The translations under genes and the position numbers were made by a program. From positions 124,001-188,000 of the forward strand of contig JAEPMD010000001.1 of assembly GCA_017644105.1 (NCBI GenBank): a stretch of DNA of 64,000 nucleotides, read 5' to 3'. This document shows positions 18,610-28,145 of this stretch, piece by piece. The notes beneath the pieces are model-generated. The model did no database searches and had not been told where the DNA came from. It saw only the letters and a list, made by a program, of their open reading frames with translations. This DNA comes from Rhizobiaceae bacterium (GTDB taxonomy: Bacteria > Pseudomonadota > Alphaproteobacteria > Rhizobiales > Rhizobiaceae). Positions within the stretch are counted from its first letter, which is position 1. Every line of letters starts with the position of its first letter.

Positions 18610-19005
18610 TTATTGCGCGCGCTGACCAGATAAATTGTCGATGATTGGACAATCTGGCTTATCATCACCATGACAGTTTTTCACCAAAGTCTTGAGTGTA
18701 TTCTTCAGCGCCTGAAGCTCATCGATTTTTCGGTCAATCTCGGCCAATTTATCTTTTGCAATGGCTTTGACATCTCGGCTTGAGCGGTGGTCATCTTCAT
18801 AAAGAGATAGTAATAGCCGGCACTCATCAATGCTAAATCCAAGCCCGCGTGCACGCTGAAGAAAGATCAAACAGTGGATATCCGCATCTGAATAATCCCG
18901 ATAACCGTTTTCAAGCCGGTCGGGTTTTACAAGTGCAATATCTTCATAATAGCGGATGGTTTTGACCGATAAATCAGAAAGTTTTGCGGCTTCACCAATA
19001 TTCAT
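18610..19005 (-). CDS. cueR: Cu(I)-responsive MerR-family regulator CueR
   Basis: 131 residues. N-terminal MerR helix-turn-helix (NIGEAAKLSDLSVKTIRYYE), long dimerisation helix, and a C-terminal metal loop CHGDDKPDC with Cys111 and Cys119, matching the Cys112/Cys120 loop of E. coli CueR. It activates copper-export genes by untwisting promoters with over-long spacers; such a promoter lies upstream of copA. Its ATG overlaps the stop of the small upstream gene (ATGA), so its translation is coupled to that gene. Confidence 0.88.
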   Translation of the reverse strand: MNIGEAAKLSDLSVKTIRYYEDIALVKPDRLENGYRDYSDADIHCLIFLQRARGLGFSIDECRLLLSLYEDDHRSSRDVKAIAKDKLAEIDRKIDELQALKNTLKTLVKNCHGDDKPDCPIIDNLSGQRAQ

Positions 19006-19175
19006 TTTTCGTCTTGATCCTCATCGCACCGATACATCATTTCCAACAGTGCGATTTCTTTTTGAGAAAATCCAATTGACTTGGCTTTTGAAAACATAGC
19101 TTCACGGCACGAGAGTTTTTCATCTCGAGTTGCCTCTTTGCCAAGTTTCATATCGTCAGTCATTTTCTTTGTCAT
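19002..19175 (-). CDS. Small unknown protein between copA and cueR
   Basis: 57 residues if read from ATG 19175; the open frame continues upstream to a TTG at 19214, but that would place the start on a probable -35 element. Charged and soluble, with two cysteines (SCRE, YRCDED) and several methionines, so metal binding is possible but not shown by a motif. I do not recognise the family. It sits 50 bp after copA and overlaps cueR by four bases, which ties it to copper control. Confidence 0.5.
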   Translation of the reverse strand: MTKKMTDDMKLGKEATRDEKLSCREAMFSKAKSIGFSQKEIALLEMMYRCDEDQDEK

Positions 19176-19183
19176 TTCATCAT

Positions 19184-19214
19184 TACATAAAGTGATCATT
19201 CCCATTAGGGTCAA
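19184..19214 (-). promoter_or_regulatory. Possible MerR-type promoter of small ORF-cueR
   Basis: On the minus strand TTGACC (19214-19209), a 19-bp spacer and TATGTA (19189-19184). The 19-bp spacing and TTGACC match the copA promoter in this window, but the spacer does not show a clear dyad. It would give cueR an autoregulated promoter separate from copA. Confidence 0.35.
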
Positions 19215-19224
19215 GTATTATGAG

Positions 19225-21648
19225 TTATTTTTCAATCAACGCTTTATCAAGATTAAGTGATCTTAAACGCAAAGCATTGGAAATAACCGATACCGATGAC
19301 AAGCTCATCGCTGCCGCTGCAATCATCGGTGAGAGCAACATTCCGGTGATTGGATATAAAATCCCAGCGGCAATTGGTACACCAAGACTGTTATACGCAA
19401 AGGCAAAGAACAGATTCTGCTTGATATTTTTGATCGTTGAATGCGATAAGATACGCGCTTGGGCAACACCCATAAGATCACCATAAAGCAAGGTAATCGA
19501 TGCGCTTTCAACCGCAACATCAGCACCAGTTCCCATAGCGATCCCAACTTCAGAGGCTGCAAGTGCAGGTGCGTCATTAATCCCATCCCCTGCCATTGCG
19601 ACTTTAAAACCCTTGGCATGAAGCTCATCTACCAAAGCCTTTTTATCCTCTGGTAATATTTCTGCGCGAATATCTGAAATGCCAAGTTTCACGGCAACAG
19701 ATTCCGCTGTCACACGGTTATCACCCGTTGCCATAATGACATTTATGCCAAGATTTTGAATACGCGAAACGGCGTCATACGCGTTTGATTTAATCGGATC
19801 CGCCACCGAGATCAGGCCGGCAAGTTCAGGCCCAACAGCAATAAACATCACAGTATTCCCGCCTTCACGCAGTTTATTGGCCTGATCTGAGATAGGTGCA
19901 ATATCAATCCCCTGGGCTTGCATCATGGCCATATTACCAATTGCTACGTCTTCGCCATCAATTTGCGCTTTCACACCTTTTCCGGTGACAGAGGAAAATC
20001 CTTCAATCTGCGCGGGTTTTATCCCACGGTCTTGCGCTGCGCTTACAATCGCTTCTGCCAAAGGATGCTCGGACGCATATTCTAATCCGGCGGCAAATTT
20101 CAAAATCTCATCTTCATCGACCTTCTCGCTTAGAACAACAATCTGATTTAGTTCTGGTTTACCGAGGGTAAGAGTACCAGTTTTATCCACCACCAACACA
20201 TCAACTTTCGCCAATCGTTCAAGCGCCTCAGCATCCTTAATCAAAATCCCAGCCTGCGCGCCACGTCCCGTTGCTGTCATAATCGACATAGGCGTTGCGA
20301 GACCCAATGCACATGGGCAGGCAATAATGAGAACTGAGACCGCAGAAACGATGGCAAACACAAAAGATGGTTCTGGACCAACAAAAAGCCAGATCAAGGA
20401 CGCAATAATAGCGACCAAAACAACCGTCGGCACAAAATAAGAGGCGACCTTATCGGCAAGGCCCTGAATTGGCGCGCGAGATCGTTGCGCTGATGAAACC
20501 ATGGATACGATTTTTGCCAGGATCGTTTCATCGCCCACCTTCATGGCTTTTATGATCAACATCCCGTTTTTATTCAGCGTACCGCCGGTAACCAATTCAC
20601 CTATGGTCTTTTCAACCGGTATGGCTTCACCCGTCATCATGCTTTCATCAACAGAAGATTGCCCATCTGTAATGATGCCATCAACCGGAATGACTTCACC
20701 GGGGCGAACGCGCAGTACGTCACCTTCGATAATATTCTCAAGCGGTGCATCATATTCTTCGCCGTTTTCTAATACGCGTCGCGCGGTTTTAGGAGATAAA
20801 TCAAGCAGTGCTTTAATCGCATCACCCGTGCGTTCACGCGCGCGCAATTCCAAAACCTGCCCGACAAAAACAAGCGCAATTATGACGACAGACGCTTCAA
20901 AATAGACAGGTAAATGACCACCGGCCATTTGCAATGCATCGGGGAAAAGCCCAGGGAAGAACGTTGCGATTGTGGAATATAAGTAAGCAGCGCCAACTCC
21001 GATCATAATTAACGTCCACATGTTCAAATTCCATGTTTTGATCGAAGTTAAACCGCGTGCGAAAAATGGAAATGCAGCCCATAAGACAATCGGCGTTGCC
21101 AGCAGAAATTCCAGATAGACAGAATTTTGCTCACCCAATAATTCGCGAATAGGCAAACCGACCATCGGCCCCGTAGTGAGGATCATGATCGGGATCGCAG
21201 CAAAAAGGCTCACCCATAAACGCCGTGTGAAATCGATCAGCTCATGATTGGGGCCATCGGCGATACCATCTGCTGGCTCGAGCGCCATGCCACAAATCGG
21301 ACAGGTCCCCGGACCCTCTTGGACAATTTCAGGATCCATCGGACACGTGTAGATCGCGCTTTTGGGCGCAGATTGAGATTGTTTGGCTTTGTTGCCGGAG
21401 AGATAAAAATATGGATCAGCCTCAAATTTATGGTGGCATTTTGGATTGCAAAAATGAAAATCATGACCCTCATATTTGAGCGTAGGCTTGTTATTCCCAA
21501 GCTTAACGGTCATCCCACAAACAGGATCTTTTACGGCACCATCAACTGCAATCGTCGCAGATTTAAACAGATCATCAACAGCATTTGATGATGCATTGTC
21601 ATCGTGATGATCACAGGTCTTTTGTTCGCTTTTGTGATTCTCGGTCAT
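19225..21648 (-). CDS. copA: Copper-exporting P1B-type ATPase CopA
   Basis: 807 residues. I chose ATG 21648 because it lies downstream of the CueR promoter and has GGAAG ahead; a longer frame would start on the -10. The N-terminus has no classic HMA domain but a YHS domain ([16 protein letters not shown], about 40-82) and a heavy-metal-binding segment ([20 protein letters not shown], about 100-119). Then come eight membrane spans with the Cu site CPC (in [11 protein letters not shown]), the phosphorylation site DKTGTLT, the SEHP motif and [10 protein letters not shown]. Inner-membrane Cu(I) export into the periplasm. A silver-pumping homologue is the main alternative. Confidence 0.92.
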   Translation of the reverse strand: MTENHKSEQKTCDHHDDNASSNAVDDLFKSATIAVDGAVKDPVCGMTVKLGNNKPTLKYEGHDFHFCNPKCHHKFEADPYFYLSGNKAKQSQSAPKSAIYTCPMDPEIVQEGPGTCPICGMALEPADGIADGPNHELIDFTRRLWVSLFAAIPIMILTTGPMVGLPIRELLGEQNSVYLEFLLATPIVLWAAFPFFARGLTSIKTWNLNMWTLIMIGVGAAYLYSTIATFFPGLFPDALQMAGGHLPVYFEASVVIIALVFVGQVLELRARERTGDAIKALLDLSPKTARRVLENGEEYDAPLENIIEGDVLRVRPGEVIPVDGIITDGQSSVDESMMTGEAIPVEKTIGELVTGGTLNKNGMLIIKAMKVGDETILAKIVSMVSSAQRSRAPIQGLADKVASYFVPTVVLVAIIASLIWLFVGPEPSFVFAIVSAVSVLIIACPCALGLATPMSIMTATGRGAQAGILIKDAEALERLAKVDVLVVDKTGTLTLGKPELNQIVVLSEKVDEDEILKFAAGLEYASEHPLAEAIVSAAQDRGIKPAQIEGFSSVTGKGVKAQIDGEDVAIGNMAMMQAQGIDIAPISDQANKLREGGNTVMFIAVGPELAGLISVADPIKSNAYDAVSRIQNLGINVIMATGDNRVTAESVAVKLGISDIRAEILPEDKKALVDELHAKGFKVAMAGDGINDAPALAASEVGIAMGTGADVAVESASITLLYGDLMGVAQARILSHSTIKNIKQNLFFAFAYNSLGVPIAAGILYPITGMLLSPMIAAAAMSLSSVSVISNALRLRSLNLDKALIEK

Positions 21649-21672
21649 TTTATTCTTCCAGTTTCTGACCAT

Positions 21673-21703
21673 GGTATAAGGGTTACAGTGACTGGAAGGT
21701 CAA
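21673..21703 (-). promoter_or_regulatory. CueR-dependent copA promoter
   Basis: Minus-strand TTGACC (21703-21698), 19-bp spacer, TATACC (21678-21673). The spacer contains the dyad TTCCAGT-C-ACTGTAA (6 of 7 bases paired), the usual CueR/HmrR box. The copA ATG lies 25 bp past the -10, giving a short leader with its own ribosome site. Confidence 0.82.
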
Positions 21704-21720
21704 GCAATTTATGTGAATCT

Positions 21721-23250
21721 CTAATCCAGCAAAATATTGAACCGCTCTCGAATTTTCTGATCTGCGCTGAAAGATAGATAATCGGGGAAATGACTATCTA
21801 AAATTGCCTGTGCTTTTTCTTTCGCAGCGGACCAAGCATCAATTTTACCATTGTCAGCCCAAGTGCGCGGGTCATTGCGATCAGCTATCTTAGGATAATA
21901 ATAATCGCGCTGCATGGCATCCATTGTGTGAGAACCGCCTAAAAAATGCCCCTCACCATAAACCGCTTCTTTGATAGCTTCAAAACCAAGCGTTTCTTCG
22001 TTCACTTCAATACCTCGTATCGTGCGATGAACATGGCTTAGCATTTCATTGTCGAGCACAAAGGCCTCAAATGAGGCGCCCAGTAAACTCGCCATCATGC
22101 CTGAACTTTCATAAACCATATTGGCGCCAGAAAGTCCTGCGGCTAAAGCGCTCAAAGCCTTTTCAGCGCCCATTTGAGCATCAACTGATTTCGCATCGCT
22201 CATGGAGGACGCTACACCAGAAGGCAAACCTAAATGATTGGAAATTTGTGCTGCGGCCGCGTTTAAGACGGAGATCTCGCCACCGCCGCCACAAAAAGCG
22301 CCAGTGCGCAAATCAATCACCAAAGGCCAATTTGAAAAGATCATCGGATAACCGGGTTCAAGCAGGTTCACCAGCGCCAAACCTGCAAGTGTTTCAGCAG
22401 TAGTTTGCGCAAGCATCCCAGCAAGCGTCGCCGGCGCTGTTGCGCCCGATTGCGCTGCGATGATTGAATTAATCGGAATACCGCGTTTAATACAGGCAAT
22501 CGTCACATCAACAGCATCTTCACCATAACGCAAAGGCGAAATCACTGGCGAGATATGCGCTTTGCAGAACGGTCGCTTGGCAAAAGCACCTTCGCCGCCC
22601 ATCGCGATATCAAACATATCAATGATTGGATCAACGCTGTTTGCAAGGGTAAAACTGGTTCCAACTGGCTTGGTCGTTCCGCGTAACATGGCATAGGCCG
22701 TGTTGATATCAAGATCAAAATTATCCGGCACATCTGTTGCCACACAGCAGCGCGTGAACCAGCTAACATTTTCAAGCGTGTCGATCAGCCGCGTAAAATC
22801 ATAAAGATCTTTCAGCGTCGACGACCTATAGATCCCTTCGTTCATGTCTAGGGTCTGAACAGCTGCGCCACCCGTGCCAAAATAAACTTTATCACCACCC
22901 ACTTCAAAATCATGTTTCGGATCACGGCCATAATAGATGAAGCTTTTAGCCGCACCGTCAACGATGTCTTCCATCATAGTTCGCGGGAAACACAAACGCC
23001 CACGATCATTGAGATGTGCACCTTTTGAAAGAGCCAACTCCTCGATCACTTGCGGAACTTCAGCCATGCCAATTTCGGCTAAAATTTTATAGGCGGTGTT
23101 GAGAGTTTCAATAAGTTGATACTCGTTCAGTGGACGATATTGCCCACCAATTTGACCCGGCGCACTAGGATCAAATTCTGATTGCGGTGCTTGCCGCGCT
23201 GCTACGCGACTTGCACGACCTCCTGCACGTTTAAGCTTGCGTTCAACCAT
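21721..23250 (-). CDS. Trimethylamine methyltransferase (MttB) family protein, non-pyrrolysine
   Basis: 509 residues with no in-frame amber, so it is the non-pyrrolysine branch of the MttB superfamily. Members move a methyl group from quaternary amines (glycine betaine, proline betaine, carnitine) to a corrinoid protein, using a TIM barrel. Family-like segments include GGQYRPLN near the start, YYGRDP, and PGYPMIFSNWP. The second of two adjacent ATGs (23250) is best spaced from AGGAG. No corrinoid protein or activase lies nearby, so the methyl acceptor is not evident. It is divergent from a LysR gene and a DMGDH-like gene. Substrate unknown; its own promoter region holds an 11-bp inverted repeat. 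Confidence 0.82.
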   Translation of the reverse strand: MVERKLKRAGGRASRVAARQAPQSEFDPSAPGQIGGQYRPLNEYQLIETLNTAYKILAEIGMAEVPQVIEELALSKGAHLNDRGRLCFPRTMMEDIVDGAAKSFIYYGRDPKHDFEVGGDKVYFGTGGAAVQTLDMNEGIYRSSTLKDLYDFTRLIDTLENVSWFTRCCVATDVPDNFDLDINTAYAMLRGTTKPVGTSFTLANSVDPIIDMFDIAMGGEGAFAKRPFCKAHISPVISPLRYGEDAVDVTIACIKRGIPINSIIAAQSGATAPATLAGMLAQTTAETLAGLALVNLLEPGYPMIFSNWPLVIDLRTGAFCGGGGEISVLNAAAAQISNHLGLPSGVASSMSDAKSVDAQMGAEKALSALAAGLSGANMVYESSGMMASLLGASFEAFVLDNEMLSHVHRTIRGIEVNEETLGFEAIKEAVYGEGHFLGGSHTMDAMQRDYYYPKIADRNDPRTWADNGKIDAWSAAKEKAQAILDSHFPDYLSFSADQKIRERFNILLD

Positions 23251-23270
23251 CATAACTCCTTGATCAAAAC

Positions 23271-23305
23271 TATTGCGCTTGCGCTTTGTTTCGACAAGCG
23301 CAATA
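23271..23305. promoter_or_regulatory. Perfect 11-bp inverted repeat between mttB-like gene and lysR
   Basis: TATTGCGCTTG at 23271-23281 and its exact reverse complement CAAGCGCAATA at 23295-23305, separated by 13 bp. It lies in the shared intergenic region of the divergent MttB-family and LysR genes, so it is a likely LysR-type operator. Confidence 0.65.
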
Positions 23306-23347
23306 AATATGGTTCAGGAAATTCGATTTTTAGATTTGAGAAAACCG

Positions 23348-24322
23348 ATGCAACAAAGTGAAAAGTCACGATTATCGTTCAGAGCTGTGGAAGTCTTCGT
23401 CGCAGCAATCGAAGAACAATCAATCTCAAAGGCAGCAAAACGATTGGGCTCAAGCCCGTCATCGGTCTCGTTACAACTTTCAAATTTGGAACAGATCCTC
23501 GATGCCCGGCTCATTGAACGATCGGCCAGACGGTTTCAATTAACCGCTGCTGGTGAAATTTTTGCACCCCGAGCACGTGCCATATTGGACGAAGTCACAG
23601 TTGCGAAGGTCGAACTATCCAGCGCTAAATATACGCCTAAAATGGATATTCGCATCGGTGCGATTGAAGACTTTGACAATGAAATTTTACCGTCCTTGCT
23701 GGCAAAATTGCGCAAGACTTATCCGCAATCGAATTTTTATATCAATAGTGGTGCAAGCCATGAAAGCTACGCGACCCTTTCAAGTCGTGGCGCTGATATT
23801 ATCATCGCAACGGATAAAACTGACGACATTGATTGGGTCGAAGCCCATGCCATATTGCAGGATCCTTTTATTCTCATTACGGCATCTGAAAAACTCGCCA
23901 ATGCATCTATCGATGAATTGATGCAGCATCCCTTCATACGCTACTCGCAGGAACAATTGGTGGGTCGCCAGATAGAAGCGCAGTTGAGGCGTACAAAAAC
24001 CGTCCCAAAATTTGACTTTGAATGTTCCACCAATCACGCACTGCTTTCGCTCATCAAACAATTTGATGGTTGGGCGATTACCACCGCCATGGCCTATCTC
24101 GGTTCATTTAAACAAAGCCACCCTTTAGACGATTGCTTTATCGCTTCGCCCCTGCCCATTCCAAACTTTGCGCGCACTATATCCGTTTACGCAAGGCGCG
24201 ATACACTTGGCGAAATACCGCTGGCTTTTACCAACCATCTTAAAGCGACTTTGGCGGATATCATGCTTGAACGTGTTGAGAAAGAACTGGCTTTTGTGCA
24301 AGGCAGTGTGCGTATTTTATAA
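23348..24322 (+). CDS. LysR-family transcriptional regulator
   Basis: 324 residues from ATG 23348, which puts the helix-turn-helix (SISKAAKRLGSSPSSVSLQL) at the usual distance from the start; ATG 23309 or a TTG at 23273 are alternatives, the latter lying on the inverted repeat. The C-terminal periplasmic-binding-like effector domain follows. Divergent from the MttB-family gene and upstream of the DMGDH-like gene, so it probably controls one or both. Effector unknown, perhaps a methylated amine. Confidence 0.83.
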   Translation: MQQSEKSRLSFRAVEVFVAAIEEQSISKAAKRLGSSPSSVSLQLSNLEQILDARLIERSARRFQLTAAGEIFAPRARAILDEVTVAKVELSSAKYTPKMDIRIGAIEDFDNEILPSLLAKLRKTYPQSNFYINSGASHESYATLSSRGADIIIATDKTDDIDWVEAHAILQDPFILITASEKLANASIDELMQHPFIRYSQEQLVGRQIEAQLRRTKTVPKFDFECSTNHALLSLIKQFDGWAITTAMAYLGSFKQSHPLDDCFIASPLPIPNFARTISVYARRDTLGEIPLAFTNHLKATLADIMLERVEKELAFVQGSVRIL

Positions 24323-24429
24323 TTCTAATTATTTAAATCTTAATTTCAGTTATTCCAAAGTAAGTGCAATCTAATTGACCTTATAAGCCTGCCTCACCAA
24401 TAGTTAGGCCACAAGCTTTGGAGAATAAT

Positions 24430-26856
24430 ATGAAGCAGCACACACAAGTGGTCGTCATTGGCGGCGGTATCGCCGGGTGTTCAACTCTTTATCATTTAAC
24501 GCAGGAAGGCATTACAGATTGCGTGATGATTGAGCGCGATGAATTAACTTCAGGTACGACGTGGCATTCCGCTGCACAAGTGACCAATTTTAGCGCCAAC
24601 CAAACCATGATTGGCCTGAAGACCCACTCCATTAATCTTTATAAGGAAATGGCTGATGATCCGGACTATCCAATCAATTACCACCATGGCACAGGTGGAT
24701 TACGACTAGCTTCAACACAAGATCACATGAATGGCTATGCGCATTTTTTATCTGTTGCAAAAGGTATGGATGTCGATTGGGAAATTCTCGATCCCGAAGA
24801 ATGCAAAAAACGCCACCCACTGATTACAACTGATAATCTTTTGGGCGCTTTATGGGATCCGCTCGATGGTGATATCGATCCGGCGCAATTATGTCAGGCG
24901 CTGGCGAGACGCGCGCGCAATGCAGGCGCTGAAATTTATCGATTTAACCCCGTTGAAGACCTCACACAAAAGGACGACGGAACCTGGATAGTCCATACCA
25001 AAGACGGCGATATTTCTTGTGAGAAGATTGTCAATGCCGGCGGTTATCGCTGCAATGAAATCGGCAAGATGATGGGCGTTGAGCACCCTGTTGCATCGAT
25101 GGAACATCAATATATGCTCACCGAAGACATTCCTGAAATTGTTGCATTGGGGAATGATTTTCGCACGCCTCTCATTCGATGCCCCACCGATGATTTTTAT
25201 CAGCGCGCAGAAAAGAAGGGGCTTTTGATTGGCTTTTACGAACAAGACTGCCGGACCTGGGGCTTAGATGGCATTGATCCCAATTTCACCATGGCCCTGT
25301 GCCCGGATGATCTTGATCGCGTGGTCGATGTCATGGAAGGTGCCTTTGCGCGATTACCTTGTTTGCAAACTGCAGGCATTAAATCCATCGTCAATGGACC
25401 CATTACTTATACACCCGATGGCCTGCCACTTGTGGGCAAAATCCCCGGCAAAAGAAATGCCTATTGTATCACGGGTCTGAGAGCGGGTCTTGGCGAAGGT
25501 GGCGGCCATGGCTGGTTGCTTGCGCAGATCATCGCCCATGGTGAAGCATGCTACGATACGTGGTGTCTCGATCCACGCCGTTTCACCCGCTATGCCAATG
25601 AAGAATATACAGCGCTCAAAGCCATTGAAGATTATCAAAACGAATTTCGTTTTCACATGCCGCATGAGCACCGCCCGGCAGGTCGACCGATCAAGACGAC
25701 ACCGCTGACGCCAAAGCTTGCAGACATGGGTGCTGAATTTGGTACCGTCAATGGTTGGGAACGCGCTCTATTTTTCAAACCAGAGCCTGATTTTGTCGAA
25801 AAGCATTCGTTCAAATTCACTAATAGCTTTGATATTGTGCGCACCGAAGTTGAAAACCTGCAAGACAATGTTGGTATTATGGAAGTCTCCGGTTTTAACC
25901 GTTACGAAATTTCCGGCAAAGATGCGCATGATTGGCTCGATAATATTATGTGTAGCCGTGTGCCGCGCAAAACAGGCAGAGTGGCTCTCACTTATTTCCT
26001 CAATCATGATGGCAATGTCAAAGGTGAAGCAACACTTGCTAATATTTCCGATGATACAATCTGGTATGGCTCGGCTGCAGCATCAGAAAATCATGATTGG
26101 GATTGGCTGCATGAGCATTTGCCTGACGGCAGCGATATCACGATCAAAAGTCTCACCAATAGCCATGACATTCTCGTTGTCGCCGGACCAAAATCGCGCA
26201 ATGTGTTGCAAAAAGCTGCACCGCGTACCGACTGGTCAAAAGATGCGTTTAAGTGGCTGACATGTAAGAAGGTTCATATCGGACATGTCGAAGCTATTGC
26301 AATGGCTGTCTCCTTCTCGGGAGAACTTGCTTGGGAATTACACATTGCGAACGAACATTTAGCTTATGCGTTTGATCTCCTGCAAAGAGCGGGAGAGGAA
26401 TTTAATATGAAGCCCTTTGGCCTTTATGCCACCGAAAGCATGCGCCTTGAAAAAGGCTATCGCCACTGGAAAGCCGACCTCATCACAGAGTTTGATCCGA
26501 TGGAAAGCGACCTTGCCAGATTTGTGAAAATGGACAAGGACTTTATCGGCAAAGTGGGACTTGAGACGAATATGAAAAACGGCCCACGCCGTGAATTCGT
26601 CTCGCTCACAATTGATGATTATGAAGCACCGGCACAGCCCGGCGATTCGATTTTATGCAACGGGAACGTCGTTGGCACAATCACCTCAGCAGCGTGGGGA
26701 TATCGCACAGGAGAAAATATAGCCCTTGGCTTTATCGATCCAGAATACAATAGGTTCGAAGCGGAACTTTCTGTACAACATATCGATAAATTCTCACCGG
26801 CAAAAATATCAGAAATGTGCCGCTATGATCCACAAAATGAAAAGGTCAGGAATTAA
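24430..26856 (+). CDS. Dimethylglycine/sarcosine dehydrogenase-like flavoprotein with GcvT domain
   Basis: 808 residues from ATG 24430 (GGAG just upstream). The N-terminal FAD domain has the dinucleotide motif GGGIAG and the motif SGTTWHSAA, whose His46 matches the histidine that carries covalent FAD in dimethylglycine dehydrogenase. The C-terminal half (about 430-800) is a glycine-cleavage T-type folate domain, which takes up the formaldehyde unit as methylene-tetrahydrofolate. It oxidatively demethylates an N-methyl amino compound. Its place after LysR and beside the MttB-family gene suggests a common methylamine or betaine route. Exact substrate cannot be told. Confidence 0.85.
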   Translation: MKQHTQVVVIGGGIAGCSTLYHLTQEGITDCVMIERDELTSGTTWHSAAQVTNFSANQTMIGLKTHSINLYKEMADDPDYPINYHHGTGGLRLASTQDHMNGYAHFLSVAKGMDVDWEILDPEECKKRHPLITTDNLLGALWDPLDGDIDPAQLCQALARRARNAGAEIYRFNPVEDLTQKDDGTWIVHTKDGDISCEKIVNAGGYRCNEIGKMMGVEHPVASMEHQYMLTEDIPEIVALGNDFRTPLIRCPTDDFYQRAEKKGLLIGFYEQDCRTWGLDGIDPNFTMALCPDDLDRVVDVMEGAFARLPCLQTAGIKSIVNGPITYTPDGLPLVGKIPGKRNAYCITGLRAGLGEGGGHGWLLAQIIAHGEACYDTWCLDPRRFTRYANEEYTALKAIEDYQNEFRFHMPHEHRPAGRPIKTTPLTPKLADMGAEFGTVNGWERALFFKPEPDFVEKHSFKFTNSFDIVRTEVENLQDNVGIMEVSGFNRYEISGKDAHDWLDNIMCSRVPRKTGRVALTYFLNHDGNVKGEATLANISDDTIWYGSAAASENHDWDWLHEHLPDGSDITIKSLTNSHDILVVAGPKSRNVLQKAAPRTDWSKDAFKWLTCKKVHIGHVEAIAMAVSFSGELAWELHIANEHLAYAFDLLQRAGEEFNMKPFGLYATESMRLEKGYRHWKADLITEFDPMESDLARFVKMDKDFIGKVGLETNMKNGPRREFVSLTIDDYEAPAQPGDSILCNGNVVGTITSAAWGYRTGENIALGFIDPEYNRFEAELSVQHIDKFSPAKISEMCRYDPQNEKVRN

Positions 26857-26882
26857 TCCTGATCTTCACTTACACAAGACAA

Positions 26883-28142
26883 TTAGTGATTGATTGGCAG
26901 GGTGACTTTTATCAAAAAGCCCTTGCTATCAAGCACTTCAATGGTACCTTTATGCGCGTCGATGATCTGCTTCACCAACGAGAGGCCTAGACCATAGCCT
27001 TCGACATTTTGCCGATCTGCACCGCGATAAAAACGCTCGAAAATCTTCTGCTTATCAGCTTCAGAGATACCATTGCCGTGATCGGTCACCGTAACGCAAA
27101 CATGATCACCGGATTGACCTAGATCGACAATCACCGGTGGTTTGCCATGTTTAAATGCATTACCGATAAGATTGCGAACAACACGCTTGAGCAAACCAGC
27201 ATTGCCATCAATCATGGGTGCAGAACCATTAAATTCGATATCCGGGAAACGTTCGCATTCTTCGTCAATGATTTGCTCAAGATCGACGGCTTCCGTCACA
27301 AGGCTGGAATTGGCGCTATCCAGTCGGCTCATCAATAAGATCTCTTCGATGAGACCATCTAGCTCTTCAATATCGGAACGCAAGGCATCAAGGCGTTTCT
27401 GCTCATGGCCGGATTGATACATTTCAAGTCCCAAACGAATACGCGATAATGGCGTGCGCAATTCATGCGATGCATTAGCAAGGAGTGTTTTATGAGAAGC
27501 GACAAGGTTTTCGATCTGCGCTGTTGCATAATTAAAGCTCTCAGCAAGACTAGCAATTTCGTCTTTGCCTTCAACTTCAACCCGAGTTTTCAAATCACCC
27601 ATACCGACTTGCTCAACGCCAGTTTTCAAGTTCTCAAGACGGCGCGTTAAGCGTCGCACCAAGGGATAAGATGCAACACCAATTGCCAGCGCGATCGAAC
27701 CCAACACTAAGAGCAATTTGACAAAACCACCATCGGTCTGGCGATCATTATAGCGCCCAGTGAAGAGCCATCGCCCATCGGGAAGTTGAGCGAGAAATCC
27801 CTGATTATCGCCCTGATGGTGCATGCCTTGTTTATCATCCTCATCAAAGGGGAATTCAAAAACTTCACCAATAGAGGTTATCAACTGCCCATCCTGATCA
27901 AAAAGACTGACATTGACATCGATATCTTTGAACAATTCTTTTAGAGCCTCGTTTTGATCAACAACTGGCTGATCGGCATTGGGCAAAATATTGATCGCCA
28001 ATTGGCCTGCGGCACGCTTAAACTCAAAATCAGCATCATCGCGGTTGCCCAGCCAAAAGAACATGGATGTCAGCAATACGACAAGGATCAAGCTAAAAAT
28101 GATCGTCACATAGATCTGTAAATGAAGGCGGCGTCTGATCAT
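26883..28142 (-). CDS. Sensor histidine kinase, CpxA-like
   Basis: 419 residues. Two membrane spans (about 10-30 and 145-165) enclose a periplasmic sensor domain, then a HAMP linker, the phospho-acceptor box NASHELRTPLSRIRL, and an ATPase domain with NLIGNAFKHG and EGYGLGLSLV. It follows the response regulator by three bases and is last in an operon with a CpxP-like periplasmic protein, so envelope or metal stress is the likely signal. The CpxA identity is inferred from context and the upstream box. Confidence 0.83.
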   Translation of the reverse strand: MIRRRLHLQIYVTIIFSLILVVLLTSMFFWLGNRDDADFEFKRAAGQLAINILPNADQPVVDQNEALKELFKDIDVNVSLFDQDGQLITSIGEVFEFPFDEDDKQGMHHQGDNQGFLAQLPDGRWLFTGRYNDRQTDGGFVKLLLVLGSIALAIGVASYPLVRRLTRRLENLKTGVEQVGMGDLKTRVEVEGKDEIASLAESFNYATAQIENLVASHKTLLANASHELRTPLSRIRLGLEMYQSGHEQKRLDALRSDIEELDGLIEEILLMSRLDSANSSLVTEAVDLEQIIDEECERFPDIEFNGSAPMIDGNAGLLKRVVRNLIGNAFKHGKPPVIVDLGQSGDHVCVTVTDHGNGISEADKQKIFERFYRGADRQNVEGYGLGLSLVKQIIDAHKGTIEVLDSKGFLIKVTLPINH

Positions 28143-28145
28143 GAT

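Noticed and set aside
21721-23250. Pyrrolysine-type MttB
   Set aside because: The frame has no internal amber codon, so it belongs to the non-pyrrolysine branch.
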